Part shown: positions 10,844 through 21,480 of the stretch, in pieces | Layout: the number at the start of each line of letters is the position of its first letter | How positions within the stretch are numbered: position 1 is the stretch's first letter | Assembly: GCA_009760885.1 (NCBI GenBank) | Contig: CM019714.1 | Location: forward strand, 7,202,812-7,266,811 | From: Achatina immaculata | Taxonomy: Eukaryota > Mollusca > Gastropoda > Stylommatophora > Achatinidae | Reading direction: 5' to 3' | Length of the DNA stretch: 64,000 bases | Program-made: the position numbers and the translations under genes | The notes under the pieces: model-generated | What the model saw: only the letters and a program-made list of their open reading frames with translations | Told to the model about the DNA's origin: nothing | Databases searched by the model: none

Positions 10844-12349
10844 GGTCCAACAATTAAGTAATGAGACTGATTTTATTATGACGAAAACAAAAATGCCATT
10901 TATGAAACAAGCCATGGAATCCAAAGAGGCAACTTTCATCTATGAGTTAGCAACTTTTCATCGTCGCCCGATAAGCAGACGACAAGCAAGCCGCCATTGT
11001 GTTGACCTAGTCAGAGATACACTGTCACGTAACCAGCATGGAGAAAGAAGATAATATTAAATTATGTTTAAAACTCGCAAAAAGTGCCACTGAGATAGCT
11101 GCATTGATGCGACAAGTTTATGGGGATAATCATTATCTCGCGCACAGATATTCAGGTGATACTCATGATTCAAAAGTAGTCTTGAAAAGATTACAAATGC
11201 AACTAGACATGGACACTCAATTTCTGTTTGTAATGAAGAACTCTTTGCAAAAGTCAGAGAACGAATGCAAGAAGATTGTTATTTGAGAGTGAGGATGACG
11301 GCAGATGAATTTGGTGTTAACCGAAAAACCATTCGTAAAATTTTAGCGGAAGATTTGGGCAAGAAAAAAGTTGCTTGCCGATTTGTACTACATAAGTTGT
11401 CTGATAACCAAAACATCAGTTCGTTGAGCAAGCAAAACGTGTCACAGAAATAAATATTTCTTAAATCAGATTGTTGCAGATGATGAAACATGGATTTCCC
11501 GCTATTATCCCACAATGTAACGCCAAAGTACTCAGTGGAAATCATCATCATCACCAAAAGACAAAAAAAAATCGTTTTCAAAAGTCGAAAGTGAAGAAAA
11601 TGTTGGTGTGCTTCTACGACAACAAAGGAGATATTCACAAAAGAATTTATTCCACAAGGACAGACTGTCACTGCCAAAGTTTATTTAAGTATATTGAAAC
11701 CCTTATTGAAAATGTTAAACGTCATGATAATTTAGAGATGACCGTATTGGAAGGATACATAATGGGAAAAAGAAAAAGAGGAAGACCGAAACGAAGATGG
11801 CTGCAAGACATCGTTGATGATCTGGAAATGGATGCAGCAGCAGCAGGCCATCTTGCTCACAACCGAGAGGCCTACAGGAGTGCTGTTTGGGAGGCAAAGT
11901 TCCGCAAGGGACATGCAAAGGAATGAATGAATGAATATTGAAAATGATTCTCTGAGTCTGACTCGAGTATTCAACACTCGGTAGTTTTTTCCCTCTTCAT
12001 GATAATGCACCGGCTCACCGGGCGGTAGTTGTACAGGAATTTTTGGCCCAAAAGCAAGTGTTGTTTTCAACCATCCACCCATTTCCCAAGATTTGTTTCC
12101 CTGCGAATATTTTCTATTCCCAAAATTAAAGATACCATTGAAATAATGCTTTTTTGACGATACTGATGACATCCATACAGCGGTAACATCGAGTTTAAGG
12201 GCTATAACAACAGAAGAACTGCATAGGTCATTGCAGTGTGTGTTAGATCGTGTCCAAAAGGGCTTACTTTGAATAAAATACAGGTTATATCTTCAGCTGT
12301 TGTTTATTTTATTGTTATGGAATTATTCTCATTACTTAATTGTCGGTCC
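10844..12349 (+). mobile_element. Mariner-family DNA transposon with terminal inverted repeats, interrupted by a LINE tail
   Basis: Terminal inverted repeats bound it: GGTCCAACAATTAAGTAATG at 10844 pairs with the reverse complement of bases ending at 12349 (GGACCGACAATTAAGTAATG), 18 of 20 identical. Inside, transposase pieces appear in order: HTH start MEKEDNIKLCLKLAKSATE at 11038; FAKVRERMQEDCYL and NRKTIRKILAEDLGKKKVAC at 11250-11370; DDETWISRYYP near 11480; FIPQGQTVTAKVY near 11645; then, after a 232-bp interruption, LHDNAPAHRAVVVQEFL near 11995-12040. The D-D-ETW and HDNAPAH blocks are mariner catalytic-core landmarks (family knowledge). Without the insertion the element is about 1.27 kb, the normal mariner size. 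Frameshifts and stops make it inactive. No clear TA duplication was seen at the ends. Confidence 0.85.
11715..11935 (+). mobile_element. Short RTE-like LINE 3' end nested in the mariner transposon
   Basis: Encodes the end of a LINE ORF, reading MGKRKRGRPKRRWLQDIVDD, then EMDAAAAGHLAHNREAY and a terminal GHAKE stop, followed by a GAATGAATGAATGAA tail. The 11-bp direct repeat TATTGAAAATG flanks it at 11704-11714 and 11936-11946. The same 3' end, nearly identical, occurs on the minus strand at 59133-59513, more diverged at 21481, and at the window's right edge. The RTE-like label rests on a craniofacial-development-protein-2-like endonuclease in the long copy at 21481-25085 and is tentative. Confidence 0.88.
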
Positions 12350-12444
12350 TCGTCTGCTAGTCTGCATGGCAACGGAAAACAAAAGCTCAAGCCTTAATTA
12401 AGGAAGTTTTTTTTGCTGTCGGTGCAGTCCCTGAGACTCACAAC

Positions 12445-12690
12445 AAGGATACTCTGATATCTTTGACACATAGCTACCTAGTCAAGGATACTCTGAAATC
12501 TTTGACATATAGCTATCTAGCAAAGGATACTCTGAAATTTTGACAAATAGCTATCTAGCCAAGGATGCTCTGATATCTTTGACACATAGCTATCTAGCAA
12601 AGGATACTCTGAAATCTTTGACACAGCTATCTTGACACATAGCTATCAGGCCAAGATTACTCTGAACTCTTTGACACATAGCTATCTTCC
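12445..12690. repeat. 39-bp tandem repeat, about 6 copies
   Basis: The unit ACTCTGAAATCTTTGACACA followed by TAGCTATCTAGCCAAGGAT recurs with small changes, including a shortened unit near 12620-12650. Confidence 0.9.
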
Positions 12691-12699
12691 TGCAAGTAA

Positions 12700-13149
12700 C
12701 AATACACCACTGACTGTATCAATATTAACATGGCAGTGGATGCTGGAAAGAGCACAAGCACGACATGTACCACACCAGATAAATATGCCATTGGAAATCT
12801 ACTTGAATCAGTGTGCAGGATAAGCTGTACTGAACTACAGCCATCCTCTCTGCACAATACATCTACGATTTAAAAGGCCGTTCTAAAGATAGAAGGAAGT
12901 ATATAAATGATTTAACTAGCAGAGTAATCTACAATTAGGTGGGGGGTGGTTGTCGGGACTAGAATTAATGTCCTGTTGTAATGTGTTCTTTACTCGAAAT
13001 GATTCTAGTCTCACTGTATGGCCTTCTAGATCTCTTCTAGTGCCCATAGTTGGTCTATATGTCTTCGCGTTTTATCCGACCTGGGGCTGACATGAGATTA
13101 TTGGTTTCTCTCATGGACTGCTGCTTGGCAAATCTAATGTGTGGAGCCT

Positions 13150-13201
<52 letters not shown>

Positions 13202-14390
13202 TTCACAAATGACAAAGACTACACCACGACAAAGACGTCCATGTACTGAATCTCTTTGGACTCTTTGATCGAAGATAGCGTACCAGACTTTGTTCCTAGC
13301 TCTGTTTTCACTTTCTCCAGAGCAGTACTGCCACACCACTCGCACTGCTTAGTTCGGTCTTATCGGTCTGATAAACAGGAATGCCGACAGCGTAGACACA
13401 AATTATGCTCATAATATAACCTCTTCTAGCTTTCCTGTTCGTCGTAGGTCTTCAAAGTCTATTGTTCTTGTTCAGTGAAAGCTTTTTCAATAGGGGTCTT
13501 TTATAAATTGATACCTTCGTATGTCCACTACGTTAATTGGGCAGTCAGGTGTTTGCTGTTCTTGTTATGTAGGATCTATATCTAACACGGGGATCTATGA
13601 GTGTTTACACCCCTCTAAGGTGTACCTTGGAACACAGTGTCTTGAACCTCCTATTGTTCCTCTCTTCACAGAATTCCATGCAGAAATCTGTTTAGCCTCA
13701 TTAATCTTCAAAAACTTCAATGGCGTAGCCTGCACTGTTGTACCTTTGTTCCCGTCAGACATCTCAAGCATTTTCTGTCAGTCATCTGGGTTTAATTGCT
13801 CACTATTTCTTTTGAACTTACACACACTTAGTATATAACTAAAACTAAATTTTCATTAAAGATATGCATATTTTTACTTACTTTAAGTCGAAATTCGCAG
13901 ATATACTCCGCCGTTCTTTCACTTTTCCTTTCCTCTTCGTTCATGATCATTTCTTAAATTTACTTTTTTTTTCGATTTCATCTTTCACTTGTCACGTGAC
14001 TCGTTTCCATACTATGGAGTTGATTGGACTTGGCCTATTTTATTTGTATGCGCTATAAGTTTCCCTACTAACAAATGTAAACACAACAGAACACGTATAT
14101 TCTATACAGGGGCAAAAGAGGTGCTTGGAAAACAAAACAGAAATCCATCTCTGGGAATGAAAGTAATTTTGATCTATCTGAGTGAAAAGAGTTACACATA
14201 AAAATTACAATCACAAAGAACGGAATTTGATGTGCACAATCAAATTATGAGGGAAACCAAGAGAATGTACTGTGGTTGCTAAAATTGATTTATTACACAT
14301 TTTACTTTACACTTTAATCAGTGATTATCAGTTAAAAGTTTGAATCTATTCAAAAAAGAAGACTCTGAACAGTTTAATATTACATTTCAG
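12700..14390. other. Intron, no exon seen; contains (AG)n at 13154-13199
   Basis: The AG dinucleotide run is about 46 bp. Open frames such as 13521-13838 have no recognisable domain and no codon signature, and I do not call them. Confidence 0.45.
13154..13199. repeat. (AG)n microsatellite
   Basis: An uninterrupted GA/AG dinucleotide run of about 46 bp. Confidence 0.95.
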
Positions 14391-14627
14391 AAACTGTATG
14401 TCCAGACAATACTTATGGCCTGACCTGCAGCCACAAGTGTAACTGTACGATGTTTCAGCTGTGTAACACAGTTGAGGGCACATGTTCGCCAGGTTGTCCT
14501 AGGGGAACTTACGGTTTTCAGTGCAACAGTGCCTGTAGCTGGACATGTGGTAATAACCCGTGTCTAAGTCGAAGTGGTTTCTGTTCAGTCTGCCCGACAG
14601 GTTACAGAGGAGATATCTGCACTGAAG
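14391..14627 (+). CDS. Exon: EGF-like/laminin-EGF-type cysteine repeats, plus-strand gene
   Basis: This 237-bp (79-codon) phase 1-1 exon lies between TTACATTTCAG and GTAAGA. It reads CPDNTYGLTCSHKCNC, CSPGCPRGTYGFQCNSAC and CPTGYRGDICTEG, giving about one and a half MEGF/SREC-type EGF modules with regularly spaced cysteines and the CP.G.YG..C signature. Such modules form stalks in scavenger and adhesion receptors (family knowledge). The minus paralogue exon at 37796-38032 has the same length and phase and very similar sequence (CPENTYGLSCTQLCSC...GYIGDLCTEG), so the two genes arose by duplication. Position after the lectin exons suggests an extracellular lectin-EGF stalk receptor. Confidence 0.9.
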
Positions 14628-16261
14628 GTAAGAGTGATGATATGTATAAATCATGTACAATAAATAATCCATGTGTTCGCTCAAGTTTGTTCCCATCTGA
14701 ATTATCTATTTAAGAAAATCATGTTCCCAGTTTTATAGGTCTGTTTTTACTACACGAAAGTAGAGCCTTTTTCTTTGATGAATGTATTTTTTATTTAAAC
14801 AGAATTATGCTACCATAAACGTTCATGCGGCTGAGATAAAAATTAAAATCAGAACTCCGCGGTTACACACTTAAGGGTCTCGCTTTCCAGCGTTAGGCTT
14901 ATTTGGTGAATTAAACAGTAATTACAGTCTCATCTGTTGTTCCGGAGCGTTGCTTATTAGCGTTCCATCAATACAGCGCTTCACCCTGACAAGCTCACTA
15001 GCAGAGACGATCAGCCAGTGCTGTTCTTGTTTGTTAGTCTGAAGATGCAGCTCGTTAGTGCAGAGAATAACTCTACAAGTCATATCTCATGTACCATTTA
15101 CACAGAGAAGTATTTGGCAATCCCTTAACTATGAGCATTAATACGAGTAAATTGTTTTAAAAACGTTACTGTGTGCATTTTAATTCTTGCATCATTTCTT
15201 ATGACTCCCTTTTTTTTTAGCACTTCCTGAGCTCTATTTTTATGACATTTTTATGACTAATTATTTAAGACGTTTTCCTTTAGAACTTTAACAGCTTCTT
15301 TCGGTTTTTAGAACTACCTCTAGGGGTGAAGACGTTTCACTTGGCATTCAGTGACCCATGGCTGACATGTTAGTGTTACGGTTGGCGAACTTTAGCCGAT
15401 CAAGACTATCTCACCTCTTCGAAGAAGGTGATGAAAATATCATACTTGTCTTTATTTATTCCTAGAAATATTAAGGCATTTTTTACCTGGGAGAAAACTA
15501 CAATACCTACCATAGTCTGGCCATGTCTATTCATCCAGACAGAAGATTTCAAGGACGTGTCCGAAACCTCATAAGAAAGGACTAGTCTTGTAACCCAAAC
15601 AGCAGTGAAATCAGCCTCGAAGAAGAAAGACTGTCAGCTACATAATAGCACAGTTAGCTCCTCTTGTTACGCTTGTATCTCAGCTGCTGATACAGCTTTC
15701 ATGCAAAAATACTCTGATATATCATCCGTATTCTAGAAGAAGAACGATATTTTTGTCATGTAGACAGTCTAATGTTCCTTGTTATGGTATGCCAAGGCTG
15801 TGCTTACTTCTCAGGACTCATCTGACCTTGTCTAAGAATGGGAAAAATTTAATGTCCATGAAATTACAGGTTTAGTTTCAGGTAGGAATGGAAAATTCCA
15901 GGGAGATGCGTAGTATATAAAGTTCAATAGAATAAGATTCTTTAGTCACGTGTTCATGCCGAAGTTTAGCTGGCGGCTGTTCAGGGTAGGGGAGCTCTGT
16001 GGTAAGATAAAATGTTCTCGAGCATGGAACAGTCCAACGTATGAGTTGTTGTAAGAAAGAAGTATGGTTGGAAAGATATGTGGTCTCATCTGACCCCTTG
16101 ACTCACGTGAGTAGTGTTTTGTTTGTGTTCGAATTTATAATTGTTACCATAAGAATGAGTATTTAATCTTTTATTATACGTGTAATTGCAGCCTAGTGAG
16201 GCTGGAGGACGTTAAGTACAGGCAGATAAAGAAGATGTAAAAGTCGAGAGAATATAGTAAA
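14628..16261. other. Intron, no exon or element identified
   Basis: A short stretch near 15320-15400 (GGTGAAGACG...GACCCATGGCTGAC) resembles one near 18797-18860 and is probably part of an interspersed repeat. Nothing else is recognisable. Confidence 0.4.
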
Positions 16262-17090
16262 TGTAGTATAGATAAATCCTTGATTTTGCTGATGACATAA
16301 CTCTTATCAGTAATAATGTGAATTTTATGCACGAAAAAACAGATAGCCTGCCTTCACTGGCTAGCAAATTAGGACTTGAAATTAACAAGGACAAAACAAA
16401 AATAATGAAAATTCTTCTCAATCAAAATGTAAAAATACACATAGAAGGGACAGATATTGAAGAAGTCAATCAATTTGCATACCTTGGCAGCTACATAGAC
16501 CAGGATGGTGACACTAGAAAGGAAGTTAGGATCAGAATTGCAAAAGCAGCATCAGTCTTCAAGAATCTTGAGAACATATGGAATTCAAAAGTTATAAGGA
16601 CAGAAACCAAGTTAAGACTATTCAATTCAAATGTAATATCCACCCTCATTTATGCATGCGAAAGCTGGAAAACACCTAAAGAAATAGAAAAGAAATTATA
16701 ATCTTTTGAAAACAAATGCCTAAGGAAAATACTCGGCATCAAGTGGAATGAATTCAAGAACAATGCAGAGATAAGACAGATGACTGAACAACAACCAGTC
16801 TCATGGGTGATCAGGAAAAGGAGATGGACATATGTTGGTCACTTGATGAGAAGAAATGATTAGAGAATCCCAAAAACAAGCTATCAACTGGAACACAACA
16901 GGCCGAAGAAAAAGAGGCAGACCTCGTGAAACTCTGAAGAGGACATTATTAAGAGAGGCCATATTAACAGGCATAAAATCCTTTGATGAGTTTGAAAAAC
17001 TCGCTGAAGACAGGAAAAATTGGCGAACTACTTTACGAGCCCTATGTGACGTTTAACGGCACGGGAAGGATATAAGATATAAGATAGGTA
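16262..17090 (+). mobile_element. 5'-truncated LINE, RT palm to C-terminus (ATAAGAT-tail family)
   Basis: Starts at the palm motif LDFADDITLISNN near 16275-16310 and continues LGLEINKDKTKIM, FAYLGSYIDQDGD, NIWNSKVIRTETKLRLFNS, CLRKILGIKWNEF and RRWTYVGHLMRRN. It ends GRRKRGRPRETLKR...LRALCDV at 17056, with tail AAGGATATAAGATATAAGAT. Only a few stops interrupt it (16699 and 16861), so it is younger than the minus-strand copy at 5948-7740. Confidence 0.88.
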
Positions 17091-17357
17091 TAGATAAACA
17101 AATAGAAGAGACGGAAAGTCCAGATAATATGCACAATAAAGTAATTACACAGAAGAAGACATAACGTCGAGTGAATAGTTACAGAAGTATAGAATAGATG
17201 AGAAATATTATAGAGATCTATGTGATTATATGTATGTGAATGTGTGTATTAACGTGAACTCAGTACACTTAGTATCGATGTATAGCTAGGAGAGTTGAAT
17301 ACGTGCCTGCAGGCACAGACACATACGAGAGCCATAGCGAAAGTCATGAGCAAAAAT

Positions 17358-18052
17358 GTTTTAAAAATCAGAAGTTATAGATAGAAAATGTAAATGTATC
17401 ACCTTAACTGCATTCTTTTCTTAACTTTTCAACATAGTCTCCATTCCTCTGCACACATTGTTCCCATCGCTCTGCAAGTTTGAAAATACCCTCTCGGTAG
17501 AATTCCGTTCCAGCTGACCGACGACACAGACGCACTGTTTTCTGGACGTTCTCTCCTGTGGGACACAGTTGGCACAAATATTTCTATAGCCTAGGGTTTC
17601 AATCATTTTCTGCACTGCACTGTATCCCATTCCAAGATTTACAGCGATTTCAGATACTGTGACACGTCTGTCTTCTTTAATGATGTTGTCAGCCCATTCT
17701 ACTTTGCGTTTAGTGGATGCAGTTCGAGGGCGACCGTTGCGAGGCATATCCTCTGTGTTCGTTGAAATGTTTCACCAACTTCCTAACACTGCTAGCACCC
17801 ATGCACACATCTCCATAAGAAAGCTGAAGACTTTGGTGAATTTCAACAGCAAGGATTTTCTCTTTAACGAGGAACTCAATAACAACACGTTGACGAAACG
17901 AAACTTCAAAACACACCCATTCTTTTTATGCTCCGCGTGGTCACGTGACACATGATAGTGACATAATGTGACCTCTACATGAAGTACAAAGGATGCAAAT
18001 AAAGGTGATATTTTTATATTTTCTCTATCTATAAATTATTTTTAAAAATTTA
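17358..18052 (-). mobile_element. Internally deleted mariner-family transposon with about 48-bp inverted repeats
   Basis: The minus strand encodes a transposase N-terminus: RQRVVIEFLVKEKILAVEIH, VRKLVKHFNEHRG, then GRPRTASTKRKVEWADNIIK, DRRVTVSEIAVNLGMGYSAV and ETLGYRNICA. These are the paired helix-turn-helix DNA-binding units of SETMAR-like mariners. Downstream the sequence jumps to a mariner-like C-terminal end (frame reading FYREGIFKLAERWEQC...GDYVEK near 17420-17510). The DDE/D catalytic core between is absent. The left flank 17358-17405 and the reverse complement of 18002-18052 share TTTTAAAAAT, TTATAGATAG and TATCACCTT, giving inverted repeats. The element is about 700 bp and could move only with transposase supplied in trans. 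Confidence 0.82.
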
Positions 18053-18078
18053 GAAAAAATTGTCACGACTTTCGGTAT

Positions 18079-18079
18079 G

Positions 18080-18111
<32 letters not shown>

Positions 18112-18215
18112 GTGTGTGTGTATACATACACATAAACATATATCTGAACCTTAAGTGCGAAAGAGAGAGAGAGGCAGAGAGAGAGAGAGTGACAGATAAA
18201 GTGAGAGAGAGATAG
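18079..18215. repeat. (CA)n(TA)n(TG)n self-complementary tract followed by GA-rich repeat
   Basis: The bases at 18079-18120 run CACA...TATATATATA...TGTGTGTG and can fold on themselves. From 18160 to 18215 GAGA-rich sequence follows. Confidence 0.92.
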
Positions 18216-19267
18216 ATTAGAGATCGCCATGTTTCTCCCACGGACAACTTTGTGTTGCTTGTTCAAGTGTGGTTTACTCAAGAATTTATTTATTCTTTCT
18301 CCTGGAGGTGAAAGTAAAAATGTTTATAATCAAGTTTTAAGTTAAAGTAATATTATATTGAGTTTGTAAAAGACTTAACTCTATAATTTGTATGATGTAC
18401 TTATACTTCTTAATACGGGTAAATAAAAATACTTCGATATTACACTTTAGATATAATTCACTCCTGTTCCTGTCTAATAGACGGGTGGGAAAATAAATAT
18501 CCGGGCAACGCCGGGTAATAAGCGAGTAAATATATATTTCTGAGTATGACAAGGGCGTACCATCTTTACAAAACAGATTGTGGAATTAGTACACTGAATA
18601 AGGGACACTGCTACGAGACATAAATACATTTATTGAAACAAATGTCCTTATTGGAGTATTGCGTGGAAAACAGATATAGCAAATAATATACGAGTGTTGG
18701 CAAAGATATGTTAAGCACCGCTTAATATCTTAGTAACTTGGATTCATAATTTGCACAAATCGATATGTTGTTATTTGAACGTTTTTACTATACTATTGGG
18801 GTGAAGACGCCCAATAAGGTAATCAGCGACCCATAGCTGATATGCCGGCGACCCATAGCTGACCAAGTCCCTGTCCCACCTCTCCGTGATAACCCCTGTA
18901 ATAAGCACATCCTGACTAACGGATCAGGGATCGCCACAGTCCCCTTGGTGGTGGAGTCTGCTAAAGAAGCATTGTACACCCTCTGCTGTTTAGCTGTATT
19001 CCGGGACTGAAAAAGTACCCCCATAACCCGCTCTCATGCCGATACGATGCTGTGCCTCAACATCTCTACAGCATCAGCTGCAAAGATCAACAGCTCGATG
19101 TTACAGGTGCAAGTACAGGTACAAGTTTACTATATTATGTTTTCATGCATGTTATGACTGATACGAATCATTTGATTTGATTGCAATGTTTAAATTATTT
19201 TATATTAAAGATGACTGCACTTATGTTTGTAAACCGCTATAGGAGTTGCTTATTTACCAAGGAGAGA
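18216..19267. other. Intron; possible interspersed-repeat fragment near 18790-19090, otherwise nothing seen
   Basis: GC-richer sequence near 18797-19090 with the words CGACCCATAGCTGA repeated twice looks like a retroelement untranslated region. I could not assign it. Confidence 0.35.
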
Positions 19268-20620
19268 GGTTCTAAGGACTGTTATTGCCGGAGGTGGGGT
19301 GGTAACGCTCTCCATTCCAATGACGTGCGTCTCAAATAGCCTGTGACTGTCAGCCCAGCTCATGACCATCTCGTGGCAAAACTGTTTAAACTGACAGGAG
19401 AAAGGGCGGAGGCGAATATCTGGCGCCTGAAAACCAGACTCTTCGGGTAGATGAGAGTCGTGTTTTCTTAGCTCATCTACCGCTGCTGGCGAGATTCTTC
19501 AGCTGCCGTGCATGGAGTGGGCTCCTCCCGGCCAATGAAGAAAGGCGCAAATGGGGTTGCCGTGCGGCACCACGGTGGAAAAGGTGAAAGAAAGGAACAA
19601 GCGAATTAAACAATATCAGATCAAGGAACCTCTGGTTGGGGGTGAAATGCCTGAACCGTCTTAACCAAGAGGTTAAGACACTGCTGGCGAGATTCTTCCA
19701 TGCCGCGCGTGGAGTGAAGCTTCTCTCGGCCAGGAAGAAAATGCGGAAAAGCAGTTAGGGTTGCTGTGCGGCGCCGATGTGAAAAGGTGATGGAAAGGAT
19801 AAAGTGAAGCTAAATCTGTATGTCCAGTAGCATCGCGGCGGAGCTATCCGTACCACGGCGCCTCTGCTCTAGAGGTCGGCCACGTCCGAAATACACCCAT
19901 ACTGGTAAAATATGCCTAAACTGGCTTACACCAGGGGTGAAACATGATGGCTACGCATTTCACGGTAACTCTGCTCTAGAGGTTAGTCATGTCCTTAACA
20001 CGCCCATACTGGGATAATATGCCTAAACCGGCTCAACCTAGGGGTGGAAGTCAGTAGTGGCGAGGATTCGTCCTTCTGTACAAAAGCTCCGTCCTGGTCA
20101 CAACTAGGAAGGGTAGCTGCCACGACCACAAAATGCTGAAGTCGGAGACACTGGACCACGGCAGTCTAGATAGGCAATCACCTCTCACCCGGCGGGGATG
20201 TATGCGTATCCTAATCACGCTGAGGTTTTCCGGTGAGAAAGTCCAATACCGGAATGGAGGGGCAACCACCTCTCACCCGGCAGTGATACACAAGAATCTC
20301 AAAACACGTCGAAGTTTTCCGGTGAGAAAGTCAAACTCTGGCCTGGGTGGGCTACCACCTCTCACTGGGCCGGGATATACTGATATCCAAAACACGCCGA
20401 GGTTTTCCAGTGAGAATGTCCAACTATAGACCAAATTGGTGCTACGAAAACCACGGTGTCACGGAATCCCGCCTCTGAGACCCACTAAGAATACAGTCTC
20501 AAGCTGTACGATAGTCTGAACTTCTTGTTGTCCTCTCGGGGACCTATAGAGGACCACAGAGGTAAATTCAGTAGGATCACAGGGCGGTCTTGGTGGTAGA
20601 AGCGAACGAAGAAGAAGAAG
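19268..20620 (+). mobile_element. 1.35-kb non-coding interspersed element, copy 1
   Basis: This is shared with 62299-63699: both begin GGTTCTAAGGACTG and both end CGAACGAAGAAGAAGAAG. Landmarks in common include CTGTTTAAACTGACAGGAGA, GAATATCTGGCGCCTGAAAA, CATACTGGGATAAT and GGTTTTCCGGTGAGAAAGTC. Internal direct repeats are obvious. About three tandem units of 80-90 bp (CACCTCTCACCCGGCGGGGA through GTTTTCCGGTGAGAAAGTCC) lie at 20180-20440, and longer units around CTCTAGAGGT lie at 19860-20045. No reading frame of note. The GC content is higher than that of its surroundings. The GAA-rich tail resembles the 3' ends of the RNase H LINEs here, suggesting a non-autonomous retroelement; that relation is inference. 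Confidence 0.72.
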
Positions 20621-20775
20621 GAGAGACCAAGGAGAGAATGAGAGTGGCAGTTGGTCTAGGGACAGGAAAAGCTTGGCCTGAATTGACTGGAAATGTGGGA
20701 TGGGGAGAATGAGTAAAAAGGAGAACTATTGATTGTATTAATTATGAGAGGTATACTAGAACAAGACGCATACTA

Positions 20776-21465
20776 AGATATAGGACTTGAAATTAACAAG
20801 GAAAAAAACAAAAACAATTGAACTTCTCATTAATCAAGAAGGAAACATTTACTTAGAAGGAACATTTGTTGAAGAACTACATCATTTTGCATACCTCGGC
20901 AGCTACATAAACCAGGATGGTGACATCAGAAAGGAAGTTAGAACTGCAAAAGCAGCTTTGACATTCAAGAATCTTGATAACATATGACATTCAAAAGATA
21001 TAAACACAAAACCAAGTGAAGATTATTCAATTCAAATGTAATATCAACCCTCATTTATGAATACGAATGCGCTGGTAAACAACTAAAGAAGTAGACAACA
21101 AATTAGACTCTTTTGAAGACAAATGCCTAAGGAAAATACTTGGTAAAAAGTGGAAAGAATAGAATAACAACGCAGAAATAAGACAGATGAGCGAACAACA
21201 ACCTGTCCCATGGCTGATCAGAAAAAGAAGATGCACATATATCGGTCACGTGATGAGAAGAAACGGTCAGAGAATCACAAAACAAGCTATCAAGTGGAAC
21301 ACAACAGGCCGAAGAAAAAACTCTAAACAGGACAATGCTAAGAGAGGCCAGTTTAGTATGCATAAAATCCCTTGAATAGGTTGAAAAGCTGCTTGAGAAC
21401 AGAAAAACGTGGCGAACTACCATGCGAGCCCAATGTGAAGTTTAACGGCACCACAACGATGTGAA
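20776..21465 (+). mobile_element. 5'-truncated LINE C-terminus (same family as 16262-17090)
   Basis: Encodes GLEINKE-type sequence, then FAYLGSYINQDGDIRKEVR, ALTFKNLDNI, MSEQQPVPWLIRKRRCTYIG and HVMRRNGQRITKQAIKWNTT. Several stops and frameshifts. It ends near 21465 (AAGTTTAACGGCACCACAAC). Immediately beyond, at 21481, begins the 3' end of an opposite-strand LINE, so two LINE tails face each other. Confidence 0.85.
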
Positions 21466-21480
21466 TTGTAAGAAATATAT

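Noticed and set aside
13521..13838. 105-codon plus-strand frame
   Set aside because: No recognisable domain, no splice context, and codon content looks like random intron sequence.
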